Below are positions 50,801 through 62,657 of a DNA stretch of 64,000 nt, piece after piece. Positions within the stretch are counted from its first letter, which is position 1; every line of letters begins with the position of its first letter. The translations under genes were made by a program, and so were the position numbers. Below the pieces are notes generated by a model, which was not told the origin of the DNA, ran no database searches, and worked only from the letters and a program-made list of their open reading frames with translations. Source of the stretch: Phoronis australis (Eukaryota; Phoronida; Phoronidae); the NCBI GenBank assembly GCA_002633005.1, contig NMRA01000825.1, positions 36,657-100,656 of the forward strand, in the 5' to 3' direction.

Positions 50801-53800
50801 ATGCATAACTGGTCTGTATGCATAACTGGTCTGTATGCATAACTGGTCTGTATGCTTAACTGGTCGGTATGCATAACTGGTCTGTGTGCATAACTGGTCT
50901 GTGTGCATAACTGATCTGTGTGCATAACTGGTCTGTGTGCATAACTTGTCTGTATGCATAACTAGTCTATATGCATAAGTGGTTTGTATGCATAACTGGT
51001 CAGTATTAAAGGTGTATTTGCATGCTCCTAACTATGTGTAGCACGAACTAAACTACAATTATGCTATATTAACGTAATCTATGGTAAGCAAAGTGCAGTT
51101 GTATTCATTGACAACTTGTAAGCGTGAAAACAAAAAATTCTGCAAATAGGTGATTGACCTTTGCACTAATGACATACCTTGCATAGCCTGCATCATGCAG
51201 TGTTATTCCCCAGCACCATGTCAGGATTCTTACTAGATGTGGTTCAGTGATTTGGGGCAGATCATTTTTGCCACACAACTCGTAACTTACATTTGGCAAT
51301 TTTCAACCTACTTCATATTCACATCGGTGCTATATGTCGTGTTTCTGACTAATTTGGCTAAGTATTCACAGATAAGGAATTAGTGTGCAAGTTCCACTTT
51401 AAGCATTCAAACGTGTGTGTCCCATATTTGTAGGGAGAACCTTCAAGCACAGTATTTCTACGACTGGCTGAGGAGGTGGGAAGAAAGCCAGGATGTGAGA
51501 GAAATGGAACGAATGGTAATGGAGGGGTTTGGTTTGTACACAGAGGTCTTTCCTTCATTATTTGATCAATTTCTGAGATATTTTCCTGTCTACGACTAGG
51601 TTAGCATGAATGTTTGAGGTAACTTTGGGACACATGTAAACTGATTGGATGGTACATTGAACTGGTGGATACTTGGTCGCTGTGTGTTTGCGGTTTTCGA
51701 GAAATGTTGACCTATTGCAGTACAGAGAATATTGAGGCAATTTCATTCATTAAATTACAGACATCCACAACAAATTGGCAGAGTTTCATTTCCCTTAATG
51801 GCAGGTTGTTTTGTCTGATTTTTTTGTTGTGTAATAAGTTGAAGAAATTCGTTTTGTGCGAAACTCACTAGAAAATTCGAAATTTCAAAAATGTCAAAAT
51901 TATAAAAAATATGACTAATCGAAAGGGCCATCAAGCCAGGTCAAGATTTGTTGAAATTTTGCCAGAATTGATTTGTGGATTCTAGCTGAAAATGAATGGA
52001 AATTAAGTCACGGTTTCATGCACGGAAACTTTGTCAAATTCCGACGTTGTCCAATTTCGAAAGCTATTGTACTGACCTGTTCTGTGCTGTACTGCACCTT
52101 AGTATAACATTCTTAAAATTTCACAAACATTTTTAAGTCTGGCCAGCACGCCACCTGTTGGCCGCATCACGTGACATAATGAGTATACTTTTAAAAGATT
52201 TCTGTGACCTGCTAACTGTGCAGACCCTCTAGCCACTGAGCCATCGGGACCACCGGTCAAACGCAGAAATCCAATCAGACTTAGTGAGCATCTAGCCTTG
52301 ATCTCCTCAGTCTATATGAATATGTTCATAATTATTTGCTTAATATTGTTTTTACTAGGCCATCCTACACTACGAAGACTGCATGAAGAAAGCATATATC
52401 TTGTACTGGCAAAAACAGACCAAGGAGCATACTGCAGAAAGGATGAGGGAGGTGGGTGGCTTTGTTTAGCACTATGATTATCTCCATCGCTTGAGATGGT
52501 CAAACCTGTCTTTGTGTGTCAGCCTTCGTAGGCAGAATTGCCAGCCCTTCCAGATTTATTTGTATTCTGCGTACTTTTAGGTGCTGAAAATCTTATCAAC
52601 CGAGTTTTAAAATGTTGAGGAAATTTGGCATTTACTTCTCTTCAAAAATTCACTGAAACTAAACAATTTCATTCTTTTAAAATTATAGACATTTGAAGTG
52701 CCAGATCGGCAACAGTCATAGTTATTTGCCTTAGCTGATAATTTTGGGTTAATATCTCATGACTGCAAAAATCAACCAATAAGATTTCGTTAAGTAGTAT
52801 GTACCTGTCATTGTTTTGTGTATGTTTCATGTTAGGATGTGGCTCAGCAACAGCTCAACCATGCAGTCTGCAAGCGGGTCTTCAAAGCTTGGAAGAAGTT
52901 CACATTATGTGAGAAAAAAAAGTGAGTCTTTCAAGGCACAAAGCTTTTTGTTTTGTGTTCATTTTGTTGTGCAGTGGCATGAGATAATCAACCTTCCTCT
53001 CTCACAAACCACATGGGCAGTGTTTTTAAAAGCACCTTTTTCTCATCAAGATAACTGCTTTTTGGTAGCTGTGTTGTTTTCCTTGTCTATGCTCAGGCAT
53101 CAGGTCCTTACAAAAACATTTTATTCTATTCAAACTCTCAGGAGCTATGGGTAAACATTGTACTGGTTGGCTCCTGCAATATGCTGTAGGTGGAGCTGCT
53201 GTTTGGAGATGTCAGCACTTCTTCTAGGTTAAACTGACGTGTTTAAACACTGAACACCTTTTTGGCAAAGGTTAAAAGATGGAGAGCCATTTTATCAAAG
53301 CTTATAAGTCTGGTTTGAGCTAAGAGCCAGGTCTTTTCTTGTTTACTGGCAAACAATTCATAAAGAATGCTTTTGCTGAAACTTTATAATGGGTATTTAT
53401 AAACATGGTTTATAAAGCTGGATGCTCAGCATGAGTGTGACCTTGGATCATGTTTACATTGGATTACTTAGCAGTCTTTTCACTTATGCAAAAACTCAGT
53501 GTCACTTTTGTGAAAACGCAACTATACTATCTGACTTACAAACTTTGATAAAAATGGCCGCTGATTTGTAAAATGAAATGGTGAGTCTGTATATCGTGTA
53601 TGTATCAACAGGCAAAAACTGACTGAAACAGTTTGTTAAACATGTCCCTAGTAAATTTGTTGACTTTTGTTCCCAGGCACCTGTCTGAGAGAAAGGCTGG
53701 TAAACACTTTTATGTTAGCAGACTTAGAAAAGTCTGGATTGGCTGGACTCGGGTAAGTGTGGTATATGGAAGAACCAGTAGGATCTCTAAGGATAATTCT

Positions 53801-56800
53801 GATTAGAGTTTGGCACCTGTGCTCTCTTTATACCGACAACAGTCCATCATGATAGTGCTGAGTCATGAAGTCTGTCAAAGCTTGGCACAGTTTGTTAGAG
53901 TTCAGTCGAGGTCCGTCTACTTTATTTTGAAATTTTGTATGGGATGGGGAAACGTTGGCATAGTTTGTGCAACATGTTGAATTATTGACCTATCAGCCTA
54001 CATGGTTTGTGTCTGTTGAACATGATTTATTTAAATTATTTTCAGTACATTGCATACAGAAGAGAAAAACTACGTGAAGAGACTGTTGCGGAAAACTTCA
54101 GGCGTCGAAAACTGCTGGAGCCAGTCATGTCCGCATGGAAGTCTTACCACAGTGTGGCGCTGACAGTGCAGGCTCAAGTGTCTGAACGTCTGCATCGACA
54201 CCACCTGGTCACAATGAGGCAATCTCTGCACACGTGGCGTGTGAATGTTAGGGAGAGAGTTTGGGAACGACAAGCAGACATGAGGGCAATGGATCACTAC
54301 AAGAGGATGTGTCTGAGGAAGGTGGGTACTGAAGCTGTGCTGATTCTGACCTCTATTTTGTGGTTTGGGGAAATGGAACTCAGGCTACCCGTCCTTGGTT
54401 TTGGGAGAATGTTGAATATAATTGTCAGAAAGTTTTTACTTGTCATGAAACTGGTATCAACTGTTACGTCTCAAGAATAGAGGTGTTTCCTGGACTTGGG
54501 TAGAATTGTCATTCTTCATCAGAGAAAGTTTGAGACCAGTTTTTAAACCAGAAGTAGTTTAAACCATGTCTGCTTCTTTGACAAGAAACATGTTGGTAGC
54601 AACTACATTTTGACACCGATATTGTGAGGTGGCTACACTAAGTGCATGCGTATAGTTTGACTTTCCCTTAGTTAGACATGTATCTTTTGTAAAGTATTTT
54701 CTTCTAATGTATATTGTGTGGTGATAAATTGTAACTGTTATTTTGTCACTAGTTTCTGCTTGCTTGGTACGAGCATGTGACTTTGACCTTGTACCGGCGA
54801 GGGGAGTCCTTGAATGAGATGCAAAGTGCTAGGAGAGTTCTTGATAAATGTAAGTACTGTATTCAGTTGATGAATTATAAAGAGATCTTGATTCAATGAT
54901 ATGTAGTTAATGTCGCCTGGCTGTGAAGTGAAGGCAAGGTTTACTTGAATTACCAGTCAGACATGTTTTACATTATTGGCAGTTTGTCTATGCTAATTAA
55001 TAAATGTAGTCCAGCAACGCCTTCATTGTCAGGTAGTCGTTATGAATTTTGAAATATTTTAATGGTCATTTTGAGAGCCAAATTTGAGTAAACAATACAT
55101 TCTGCTTACCTTTGTCTAGTGCCAGAAATGCAAAACGGTCCCGAAACAAAGGGGTCTTTCGGTCCTTTTTTCCCAAATATCCTCTGTGTGGTTGGTGGAG
55201 GTTCTTTCAAAAAACCCGAGAAAATAAACGAGTTTCCTGGTCAATTAATTAAATAGCCTTGTCCATTTTATTCTCTGTTTTTTTGTTTAACATGTTTCCC
55301 TGGTAACGGCAATCTTATCCATGTGTGGGTGCTGTTGTTTTTTTCTGGGAATGACAGATGGCGCTGCACACATGTTACATCTGTAGACAAAGCTGAACGT
55401 AATGCTGTCCTCGTCGTCAAGGCAATCTCCGTCTAGTAGTATATTGTGTATTGAAACATTGTACTGCTGAGTCATTACTGGCTGTAGCTAGGCTGAATAA
55501 TACTGGTACTTTTCTCATTGAAGGTGTGCTGCGTGGTGCTCTGCACCAATGGCAGCAGGCCAAGGACAGAGCGATGCTGGCGCGTCTCAAGTACGAGCAG
55601 GCAGTATGTCACCACAGTCGTGTAGTGACTGGTCGGGTGGTGTTGTGCTGGCGTCAGTACGTACAAGTGATGTATAGGAAACGGGTGAGTCAGTGTTATC
55701 ACAAGGCTTTACTTGATCAGTAGTTGTATAATGACCTATGACCTTGTTTTGTGAACGAAAACCTTAAAGGGATACTCCAAATGTAAAGTGCTCAATTTGG
55801 GAAGTTGTGTACACAAATGAACCTCATGAGACCAACGCAGCAGGTAGGTGTCAGCATTACTTTTGAAAAGTAGATTTAAGCACGTTCAAATCGTCTGTTA
55901 ACATCATTCTGAGACAACCAACTCAAGCATACATTGTAAGTTGATTAGTGTAAGGTGAACCAGATGTCTATATTAACTAATAAACATTTGATAGGTTTAC
56001 GAATTCAAAGCATTAAGAAATTATTACAATAATTGCAGTAACTTACCGTGGTAATAATATTGAGAAGTAATTGAAAACAATCGATGCAACCTCATCGAAT
56101 CGTCCATCTATGTCCAAAGTGAAAGTTATTTTTCATGTTTGAAAAGTGAGAAAGTTTAGTGATAATTGTCTCCATGTTTACGTGACTTTATTCCAGTTGC
56201 TGCATCGCCAGTGTATGTGGTTCTACACGGTCCATACAAAGGCTTCTCACTTCCTGTTGTGGCGTGAGAGGTACCATTCCTCAAGAGAAGAAAAGACTAT
56301 GACCGTGGTCGCCCTCTGGCAGTGGAGCTTGGTACTGCAACGAAAGGTGATAAGCATCCTGTGTATGTCGAGCCCTCTTGGTCAAAATAAAATAACGGTT
56401 GGTGTATTAGTTGCCGGTTGCAGTAAGTTCCCTCAAGGCGGCCATAACCCGACCTTCCATCTCAAAAATAACCACTCTCTGAACTGTTCCTTAGTCAAGT
56501 TGGAGATGATATCAGTGCTTTGAAAGCTATGACAGTTCATTATTGCCTTAGACCCGACAACAATTAAGCTTGCCATGGTCTTAAGCAATAACTGCAAGTT
56601 ATTTGCTAAACCCAGAAATCATTTCCCAGTGAGCGAGGAAGAATAATTGAAAACATTTTTACATTCTATTTGGAAAGTGTCTAATTAAAAGGTTCACTTG
56701 GACAGAATGTAGATTTATAAGCACTTTGGAGGATAGAACAACTTATGTCTGTTTTTTGTGCCATTTTTGGTTAGATTGCAACTTTCTGATTATCCTAGAT

Positions 56801-59800
56801 ATTATTCAATATTCTAATAACCAGAAAGTTGTGCTTTAATTAACCATGTGTGCATCACTGCGGAAGTGACATTTGCTGCCTGAATCATTCCCTGCCATTT
56901 TTGTTCAAAATGCACTTCTTTCATACTGTGTATGAAGTCAAATGTGTCATTGTGTACGTCAACTTGTAACTTTTAAGTAAGTACTATGTGCTGGTTCTTA
57001 CTGCTTCAGACCCGGCCGGCTGGTTCTTACTGCTTCAGACCCGGCCGGCTGGTTCTTACTGCTTCAGACCTGGCCGGCTGGTTCTTATTGCTTCAGACCC
57101 GGCCCATCAAGCTGCTTGTCATGCTGGTTGAGTTTCAGACCCCAGGACAATGTGGCCACCGCAGTAATTCAGAGTGATTCACTGTAAACTTTTTCAAATC
57201 TAAGAAAGGATGACAATGGTGCTGTGTTGCTTAGGAAGGGTGAATGTAGACGCCTTTAAAAAAAGGAAACTTCAATTAGTTATTTCCTTAAACTGAATTT
57301 TGAAGAACATTGGGTTTCCGGTGTATGCCGATTAAATTTCCTTCTTCAGCAATAAAGACTATGAAATATTCAATACCCAGGTACTTGTTGTTTTTACCAG
57401 CAATTCAAATTTTTTTTTTTTTTTGCTTCAGATGTTGCTTCATTGGTACGCATACCTCATGGACAGGCGCAGGAAGCAGAGGCGATACGCACGTGCCATG
57501 GACGACCGTCATCGCCGGCTGCTGAAGGAAGGCTGTTGTCAATGGTTACAAGTTGCCTCACATTTGTCCCAGATCAGGGCGAGTGCTGCCCTAAAACATC
57601 AAACACAAGTAAGACATTATTAATTATTGCACATTCATTTTTTCTGGCAATTTTTGCATAGCAATGAAGTTTTACCATCAAGATTACGTGTGTGTGTGTG
57701 GGGCAGTCAATTTGGGCAAGATTGCGAGTGGCGGGGCCAAAAAAGAACGTCGTGGGCCGCCCAGATTTTTACACGCAGGGGAAAAACTGGTTATGCCAGC
57801 TAATAATTGCAAACTGGACTCTGCAATTTACCATTTATGGATGTAAAATGCCATCATCTTTGTAAGCCCAACTGCCCAGCGTCTGATATCTGCTCTGGGC
57901 CACTTTCTCTCTCTCTCTCCCAAACTCCTTGATGAATATTTACATTGGGCTTCTGTTATTGAGAGAATGACACTTGCCAGTTTTCGGTTTGAGCTGTGCC
58001 CCCAGTTCTACTTTTCCGTCTACCTCAGTCTGTATCTATCAAGTCGCTGGATGGGTTTTGTCAAAGTTTTCAGAAAAAAATACCAAAAAAACAGACAATC
58101 ATTAATTTTATTTTTTGGTTCATGTTTTTGGTTCGGGGAGGAGTTTTTTTTCCTACATTTTCTGTTGGGTATTAGTCCTATTCTACTTTGTGTGTAGGTT
58201 TCATAACAGTTGCTGAATTGTCAAGTAATGTAATCAACCCAAGACTATTTTCATCTTTGTTGCAGAGTAGTTACAGCGTCTACAGACGTGTCCACAAATG
58301 TGCCCTACACTGGAGATGGTTGACCGCTCGTCGCAAAGCTGACCGTCCACGGTCTGTACCCTCATCTCACAGTCTGCAGCGCCTGTCCATTTATCCAACG
58401 GCATCAGTGTCTTCACCAGAAAAGATTGTACTGCCATCTGGTGGCTTGACAGCTAGTTTAAGGTAGAGCAAGTAGGGGGTGGTTTCAAGTCACCTTGCGT
58501 TTCTACATAAAGGGTCATGGGTCTAAGTTTGAAGCAAGGCCTGTTGATAAAATTCAAAGTGGCTAAGTATTTAAATCCTTCTAGCTCAAAAATTAACTTT
58601 TGATTTAGACCGCTTGCCATTATGAAACTATTCTCAAATTTTAAAAATTAAAAGTGGAGGTGATTTCAGGGATACGAAGGAAGTGCTTGGTAATGTTTGA
58701 GATAAGGTTCTTTAACTTTGCTTTTCACGACATGTTATTGTCACGACATGTTATTGTCACGGCATGTTGTTGTCACGGCATGTTATTGTCACAGCATGTT
58801 GTTTTGTGTGCAAAGCATAGTCTTAAGCAATAACACACTCAGTTCTTTGCAAACCTATAAATTACTTCTCTTCTGAGTAAGGAATAAGTTGAAACTACTT
58901 TATTTTTTGTGTTGTCTGAATCAAAAGTTTGCTTCCTTGAAGAGGACATGTGTTGCTCAAGTGTGTGTCACCACAACTGGAACAGAAATTCAGGAAAATT
59001 AGACAATTATACTACAAGATTTCGGTTTCGGGAAAATGCGTGTTTTTAGTATGAAGGGTGCAGGTTTTGTGAAAAACTTGTTGGCAGCCTTTCAGTAGTG
59101 ACAGTTCTTTCCAAGACTAACCTAAACTGTACTTTGTGTATGAAACAGTTGGTGAAGCATTCTCTATTGTAGGGTTTGGAATTTTCCTGTTTTAAGAGGA
59201 TTTCCTCTCTCTTGGTATCGATTTCCTCTTATTTATTATCCAGTTTCCTCTTTTCTCTTCTCTTTTTTATCATTAATTGGACTTTATCCATGCTAAAATT
59301 TTATTTCACTTATAATAAGTTTCACAACTTTACACAAAAAATATTTCTATCACACAATAAGCTATTTATTTGTGGAACAATACGTCACCTGAAAATTTTT
59401 CCTCGTTTTGTCATTGGTCATTCTAAGCCCTGCTATTGGTAAGTTTGTTTTTGACATATAACATGTTATTGTTATTACACCTTCATAGACTTCTATTAAT
59501 GATTAATTGTTTCAGACCCGTTGTATTCAGTGGGTCCCCGAGACCCAAACGGGCTGCACCTCGGCAACCCGACTTTTTAAGGGCGTCTTTAGAGAGAGAG
59601 GGTCTGTACCATTTTCAGCAGACTGCGTGAGTAATTATCAATGTTGTAGCAGCAGGGAATGTCACTTGTCAGTAGAGTATGAGTTTAGTTAGTTCTGACA
59701 AGCAGTTAAGCCACGTCTACCATAGTTACTGTTGTGAAGTTCCACAAGTGCAAAGCATTATGGTGGAAGTCCTTTGCAATCGCACTATGTCAGCAAATTC

Positions 59801-62163
59801 TCAGGCATTTGTTTTGTTTGTATTTCACTGAAACTGTCATGTAGACCCACGTTATCAAAATGGCTCCTGGTGACATAAACTAACTGTTGCTCATCATCCC
59901 ATTGACACAACACCCTTCATTCATGCAGACATCTGAATCAAACTGACACGTAAGTGGACAGCAGTGTCCTAAATAAATTGTCACGTAAGTGGACAGTACA
60001 GTTCTAAATAAACTGAACAGACTTGTGCCAACCATGGATAAACCTCGTGCCAGCATTATGTAACAACATACTCTAAATAGTCTAGCAGCATAGTCTAGCA
60101 GCATAGTCTGACAGCATAGTCTGACTGCATAGTCTGACGGCATAGTCTGACGGCATAGTCTGACGGCATAGTCTGACAGCGTAGTCTGACAGCATAGTCT
60201 GACTGCATAGTCTGACTGCTTAGTCTGACTGCTTAGTCTGACAGCATAGTCTGACAACATAGTCTGACAGCATAGTCTGACTGCTTAGTCTGACTGCTTA
60301 GTCTGACAGCATAGTCTGACAGCTTCTCATTACATCCTCTGTAATCTCCAGACCTCAAGAGGTTGATGTACCAAGCATGGTCCAACATGACGTGGCATTG
60401 ACAGTTGCAGACGAGTACGTACCGCGCAGGTTGCCGCCTTCGCCACAACGACACATCACATTCAGCCCGTTTAGTGTGAACAGCCATTTTGACCAAGACT
60501 CGGACTGCCTATCACAGATAGAGGATTCCACTCACCAACCAATCGTGTCTAGTCTGCTAACCACAGGCAGCCAGTCACATCAAAACGTTTCACAATCGAA
60601 AGGCCCTGCTTATTGGCCAATCAGCATCAATTCTTCAACCAGTGACAGCCAATCAAAGATGCCATGTGATCATGATACATTTACCAGTGACAGATCACTT
60701 AAAGATTGTACACAGCCAACATTACCAGGAAGGAGTGCTATTAATGTTGTCGGTGTTAACAAAGGCAAAGGAAGTAATTCCACACAAATGGCGTCACCAA
60801 GCAGAAAAAAATTGCGGTTTTCAGAAACTGACAAGATAGTGTCCAATGGGAAATCTGATTCATGTCACATTTCCTTTGCACCGGGACACAGTGCAACGGA
60901 TGGCCCTAGTTCTCTACCACTGTTACCACCTTCGGCTTTTGAAGCCAAACAAGACGGGTCGCAGAAGGGTCCTAAAAGTATTCAACAGAATGAACCAGTG
61001 CTTTTGACGCCTGGGCATTTTGAGCGGCCGTCAGCTGAACAAAACTCACCGCAGTCTCATGATTTTGGTGACTGGAGGGAACCCAACTCGGAGCAGCCCA
61101 AAGAGGTGAAAGGTCAAGTTGGTTTAGAGGCTATGTCAGTTAATGACGGTGAGACAGAACAAGAAACGGGCAATGTGAATGAAGACACCCAACTGGTCAG
61201 CATAAGGGACAAATTGAAGGAGTTTGACTGCAAGAAGAAGAGACTGGGGTCAGTACTGGTGGTGTGTAGTGAAGAGACTGGGGTCAGTACTGGTGGTGTG
61301 TAGTGAAGAGACTGGGGTCAGTACTGGTGGTGTGTAGTGAANGCGCCAGTGTTTCATGTCCACCAACACTGAGTTTCGTGTACAAACTTTTGCCACGTCT
61401 GAAATTCGAATGCTTGCAAGGTTTTGACTGTCACACAGTAATGCTTTAGGTCACGTGACACTACTGGAAATCCTTGTTGGGAGTGAGAGGGTTGCAGCTG
61501 AACAGAAAGCCCCCCCCCCATGTCGAGTTCTGCTAAACCATATGAAACTGAGGTCATTTTTGGTTTTTAGATAGAAAAGCTATATGTACATTATGATTAT
61601 TTGGAGATGGGAATCAGTTTTACTGATTTTTGAATTACAATATATTGTAATATTTCAATAAATCATGGCATTCTGCAAGTCATTTTACATGATTGGGGTT
61701 TTGTAGGAAATAAATCATCCTGTGATATTTCATGACAATATCCGGGATATTCCGTTATTTGTTATTTATAATTGTCTAATAGGTTTTGTGTTATTTACCG
61801 GGTTGTGACAAACATCTATTAACACCGTCAATTTTTTATCCGGTAAAGTTTGGTGGTTATTATAGATTGTGTTTTGTCTGGTAAAGTTTGGTGGATATTA
61901 TAGATTGTGTTTTGTCTGGTAAAGTTTGTTGGATATTATAGGTTGTGTTTTGTCTGGTAAAGTTTGGTGGTTATTATAGATTGTGTTTTATCCGGTAAAG
62001 TCTGTTGGATATTATAGATTGTGTTTTTGGTATTATGTTGTAATTCCCCCTTTGGTTTACCCGCAGAACGTTACAAGAGCAGTATGTCCAGTTGTCTGAT
62101 TGGCTAGTCGAGTACCGCGGTCAGTACTCGGACGAAGATGACATCAGAGAAGAGTTGAAACAG
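35868..62163 (+). CDS. SFI1: SFI1-like centrin-binding protein, 27 exons, 3' partial
   Basis: SFI1 is a long helical scaffold of centrioles/centrosomes whose Trp-containing repeats each bind a centrin. Exons: 35868-36103, 37578-37715, 38061-38132, 39321-39431, 40067-40161, 41795-41912, 42590-42692, 43636-43771, 44519-44680, 46124-46194, 46953-47045, 47988-48085, 49446-49512, 50110-50240, 51434-51515, 52359-52451, 52836-52921, 53677-53752, 54046-54321, 54753-54849, 55524-55684, 56197-56346, 57432-57608, 58266-58462, 59516-59626, 60352-61248, 62067-62163. All phases agree, giving 1377 codons. The conserved YTWNRGGRLKEIRIR leads into about 25 repeats such as LLTHWKHY, VMSAWKSY, VLCWRQYV and LLHWYAYL. 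Then come a Ser/Pro-rich region (exon 26) and a coiled-coil tail. Exon 7 could instead end at 42680. The start has G at -3 and +4. No stop lies after exon 27, so the last exon(s) are outside the window. Confidence 0.93.
36290..36445. mobile_element. MITE with TTAAATGAGAACRCATGACTTTGGCT ends, inside a tRNA-like repeat
   Basis: TTAAATGAGAACGCATGACT at 36296 is mirrored by its complement ending at 36442. Flanking sequence on the minus strand resembles a tRNA-derived unit: TTGGCTGAATGGTTAAGACG near 36490 and GGTTTCAAGTCCC near 36230. This again suggests insertion between A and B boxes. Confidence 0.7.
36838..37088. repeat. About 61-bp tandem repeat, four copies, SFI1 intron 1
   Basis: Units contain GCCTCTAGGTCACG, GCTTATAGTTGTG and CCTAACTCACGTGATGTCA, 10-20 percent diverged by eye. 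Confidence 0.9.
38950..39228. repeat. About 58-bp tandem repeat, five copies, SFI1 intron 3
   Basis: Units begin GCATGTAGTCTTTGTGCCAA and continue GAGCTTAAAAAGGCAAACTA, nearly identical. Confidence 0.95.
41003..41282. repeat. 40-bp tandem repeat, seven copies, SFI1 intron 5
   Basis: ACATGCAATGTAAGATAACG plus ATGTTAAATATAGAGATATC repeats with very few changes, so the array is young. Confidence 0.97.
42695..43168. repeat. 31-bp tandem repeat, about 15 copies, SFI1 intron 7
   Basis: Units of CTCACCCTGTATTTATGTAC plus TAACAGTGTGT begin within a few bases of the exon 7 donor, so the first copy abuts the splice site. Confidence 0.97.
43968..44140. repeat. 28-bp tandem repeat, six copies, SFI1 intron 8
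   Basis: GAACATCCATAGCTGGACTG plus TGTTTCAT units are followed by about 200 bp related to the PHM intron at 10310-10500 (GTTTCATGAAAAGTGACT). Confidence 0.95.
44847..45200 (-). pseudogene. Penelope-like element fragment: GIY-YIG endonuclease domain
   Basis: The minus-strand frame carries the GIY-YIG endonuclease layout typical of Penelope-like retroelements: CGVIYQLKC, TYIRETKR (YIG changed to YIR), TRFKEH, HILATGH, ILAKEQNW, KEAI and LLNRD. Just upstream the frame reads VRP, stop, DPNP, where a Lys is expected in this family, so it is broken. The reverse transcriptase part is missing. It lies antisense in SFI1 intron 9. Confidence 0.85.
45428..46085. repeat. 30-bp tandem repeat, about 16 copies plus decayed copies, SFI1 intron 9
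   Basis: Units of GGACCACTTAAGTTTGAGCA plus TACATGTATAT. From about 45900 to 46085 the copies are diverged, and the array reaches to about 40 bp before the exon 10 acceptor. Confidence 0.96.
49070..49395. repeat. 36-bp tandem repeat, about nine copies, SFI1 intron 12
   Basis: Units of TGAATGATTCACAAAGCCAT plus TATCGTGCTTATTCAC end about 50 bp before exon 13. Confidence 0.96.
50728..51003. repeat. 17-bp tandem repeat, about 16 copies, SFI1 intron 14
   Basis: TATGCATAACTGGTCTG repeated, nearly perfect in the first half. Minus-strand frames through it only encode HTDQLC-type runs. Confidence 0.97.
56988..57108. repeat. 29-bp tandem repeat, four copies, SFI1 intron 22
   Basis: CTGGTTCTTACTGCTTCAGA plus CCCGGCCGG units, almost identical. 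Confidence 0.95.
58728..58803. repeat. 16-bp tandem repeat, five copies, SFI1 intron 24
   Basis: CACGACATGTTATTGT units with single substitutions. Confidence 0.9.
59170..59440 (+). repeat. Dispersed repeat, copy 2 (SFI1 intron 24)
   Basis: This is the partner of 31935-32215 (minus). In both cases the copy runs in the same orientation as the host gene. Confidence 0.7.
60083..60330. repeat. About 13-bp tandem repeat, about 18 copies, SFI1 intron 25
   Basis: GCATAGTCTGACA units with variants (GCTTAGTCTGACT, GGCATAGTCTGAC) run to about 20 bp before the exon 26 acceptor at 60351. Confidence 0.96.
60352..61248 (+). other. SFI1: SFI1 exon 26, long Ser/Pro/Gln-rich exon
   Basis: This 897-nt exon ends the centrin-binding repeat region and encodes a low-complexity, probably disordered linker followed by the acidic start of the C-terminal coiled coil (VSIRDKLKEFDCKKKRL). 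The donor GTCAGT at 61249 falls inside a 34-bp tandem repeat, and the acceptor follows a 13-bp minisatellite. Confidence 0.85.
61239..61340. repeat. Three exact 34-bp repeats containing the SFI1 exon 26 splice donor
   Basis: Each unit reads AGAGACTGGG, GTCAGTACTG, GTGGTGTGTA, GTGA. The first unit straddles the exon end (61248), so three identical donors follow each other. An N at 61342 directly after the array suggests it may be truncated in the assembly. Confidence 0.95.
61838..62028. repeat. 38-bp tandem repeat, five copies, SFI1 intron 26
   Basis: TTTGGTGGTTATTATAGATT plus GTGTTTTGTCTGGTAAAG units end about 40 bp before the exon 27 acceptor. Confidence 0.95.
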
Positions 62164-62657
62164 GTCAGTTATTGTTCTGTAAATCCAGGTTTCAGGTGTT
62201 ATTAGTCACTTGACCTCTATTCCAGTCTCTGGCACTGGCCACTCGACCAATGGTCAGGTTGTGATTTGTAATCACACGTTTTGTGCATTGGATAAAATAT
62301 AAAATAATAATAATAATATAAGAGTACTTGATGATAATTTGGCGCCATTATATCAAGGTTGGCAACATGTAAGGTGAGTGAAATAACTTTCACAATTCCT
62401 AGTGATATTCCCAGACTACAAAAATTATGTCACGTGTATGCAAGCTTTGGAAAAATTGTTCTTCAATATTTCCCCACCATTGGATAACACAGTTATTGCG
62501 CGGCTGTATCTCCGCACATGTATGACAATGATTATTCATATGTAATTGACGTTTTTGTGACATGCACAACTGTCTTTTGCCTGTCCTTAGATCAACTGTA
62601 TTATGATGGGAACTCCAGCATCTGTCCGAATTAGAGCTTATCATCGCTAATTAGCGC

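Noticed and set aside
50702-50959. Regular short repeats that could look like a CRISPR array (also 42695-43168)
   Set aside because: Units are contiguous without spacers, the host is an animal, and the arrays are ordinary intronic minisatellites.
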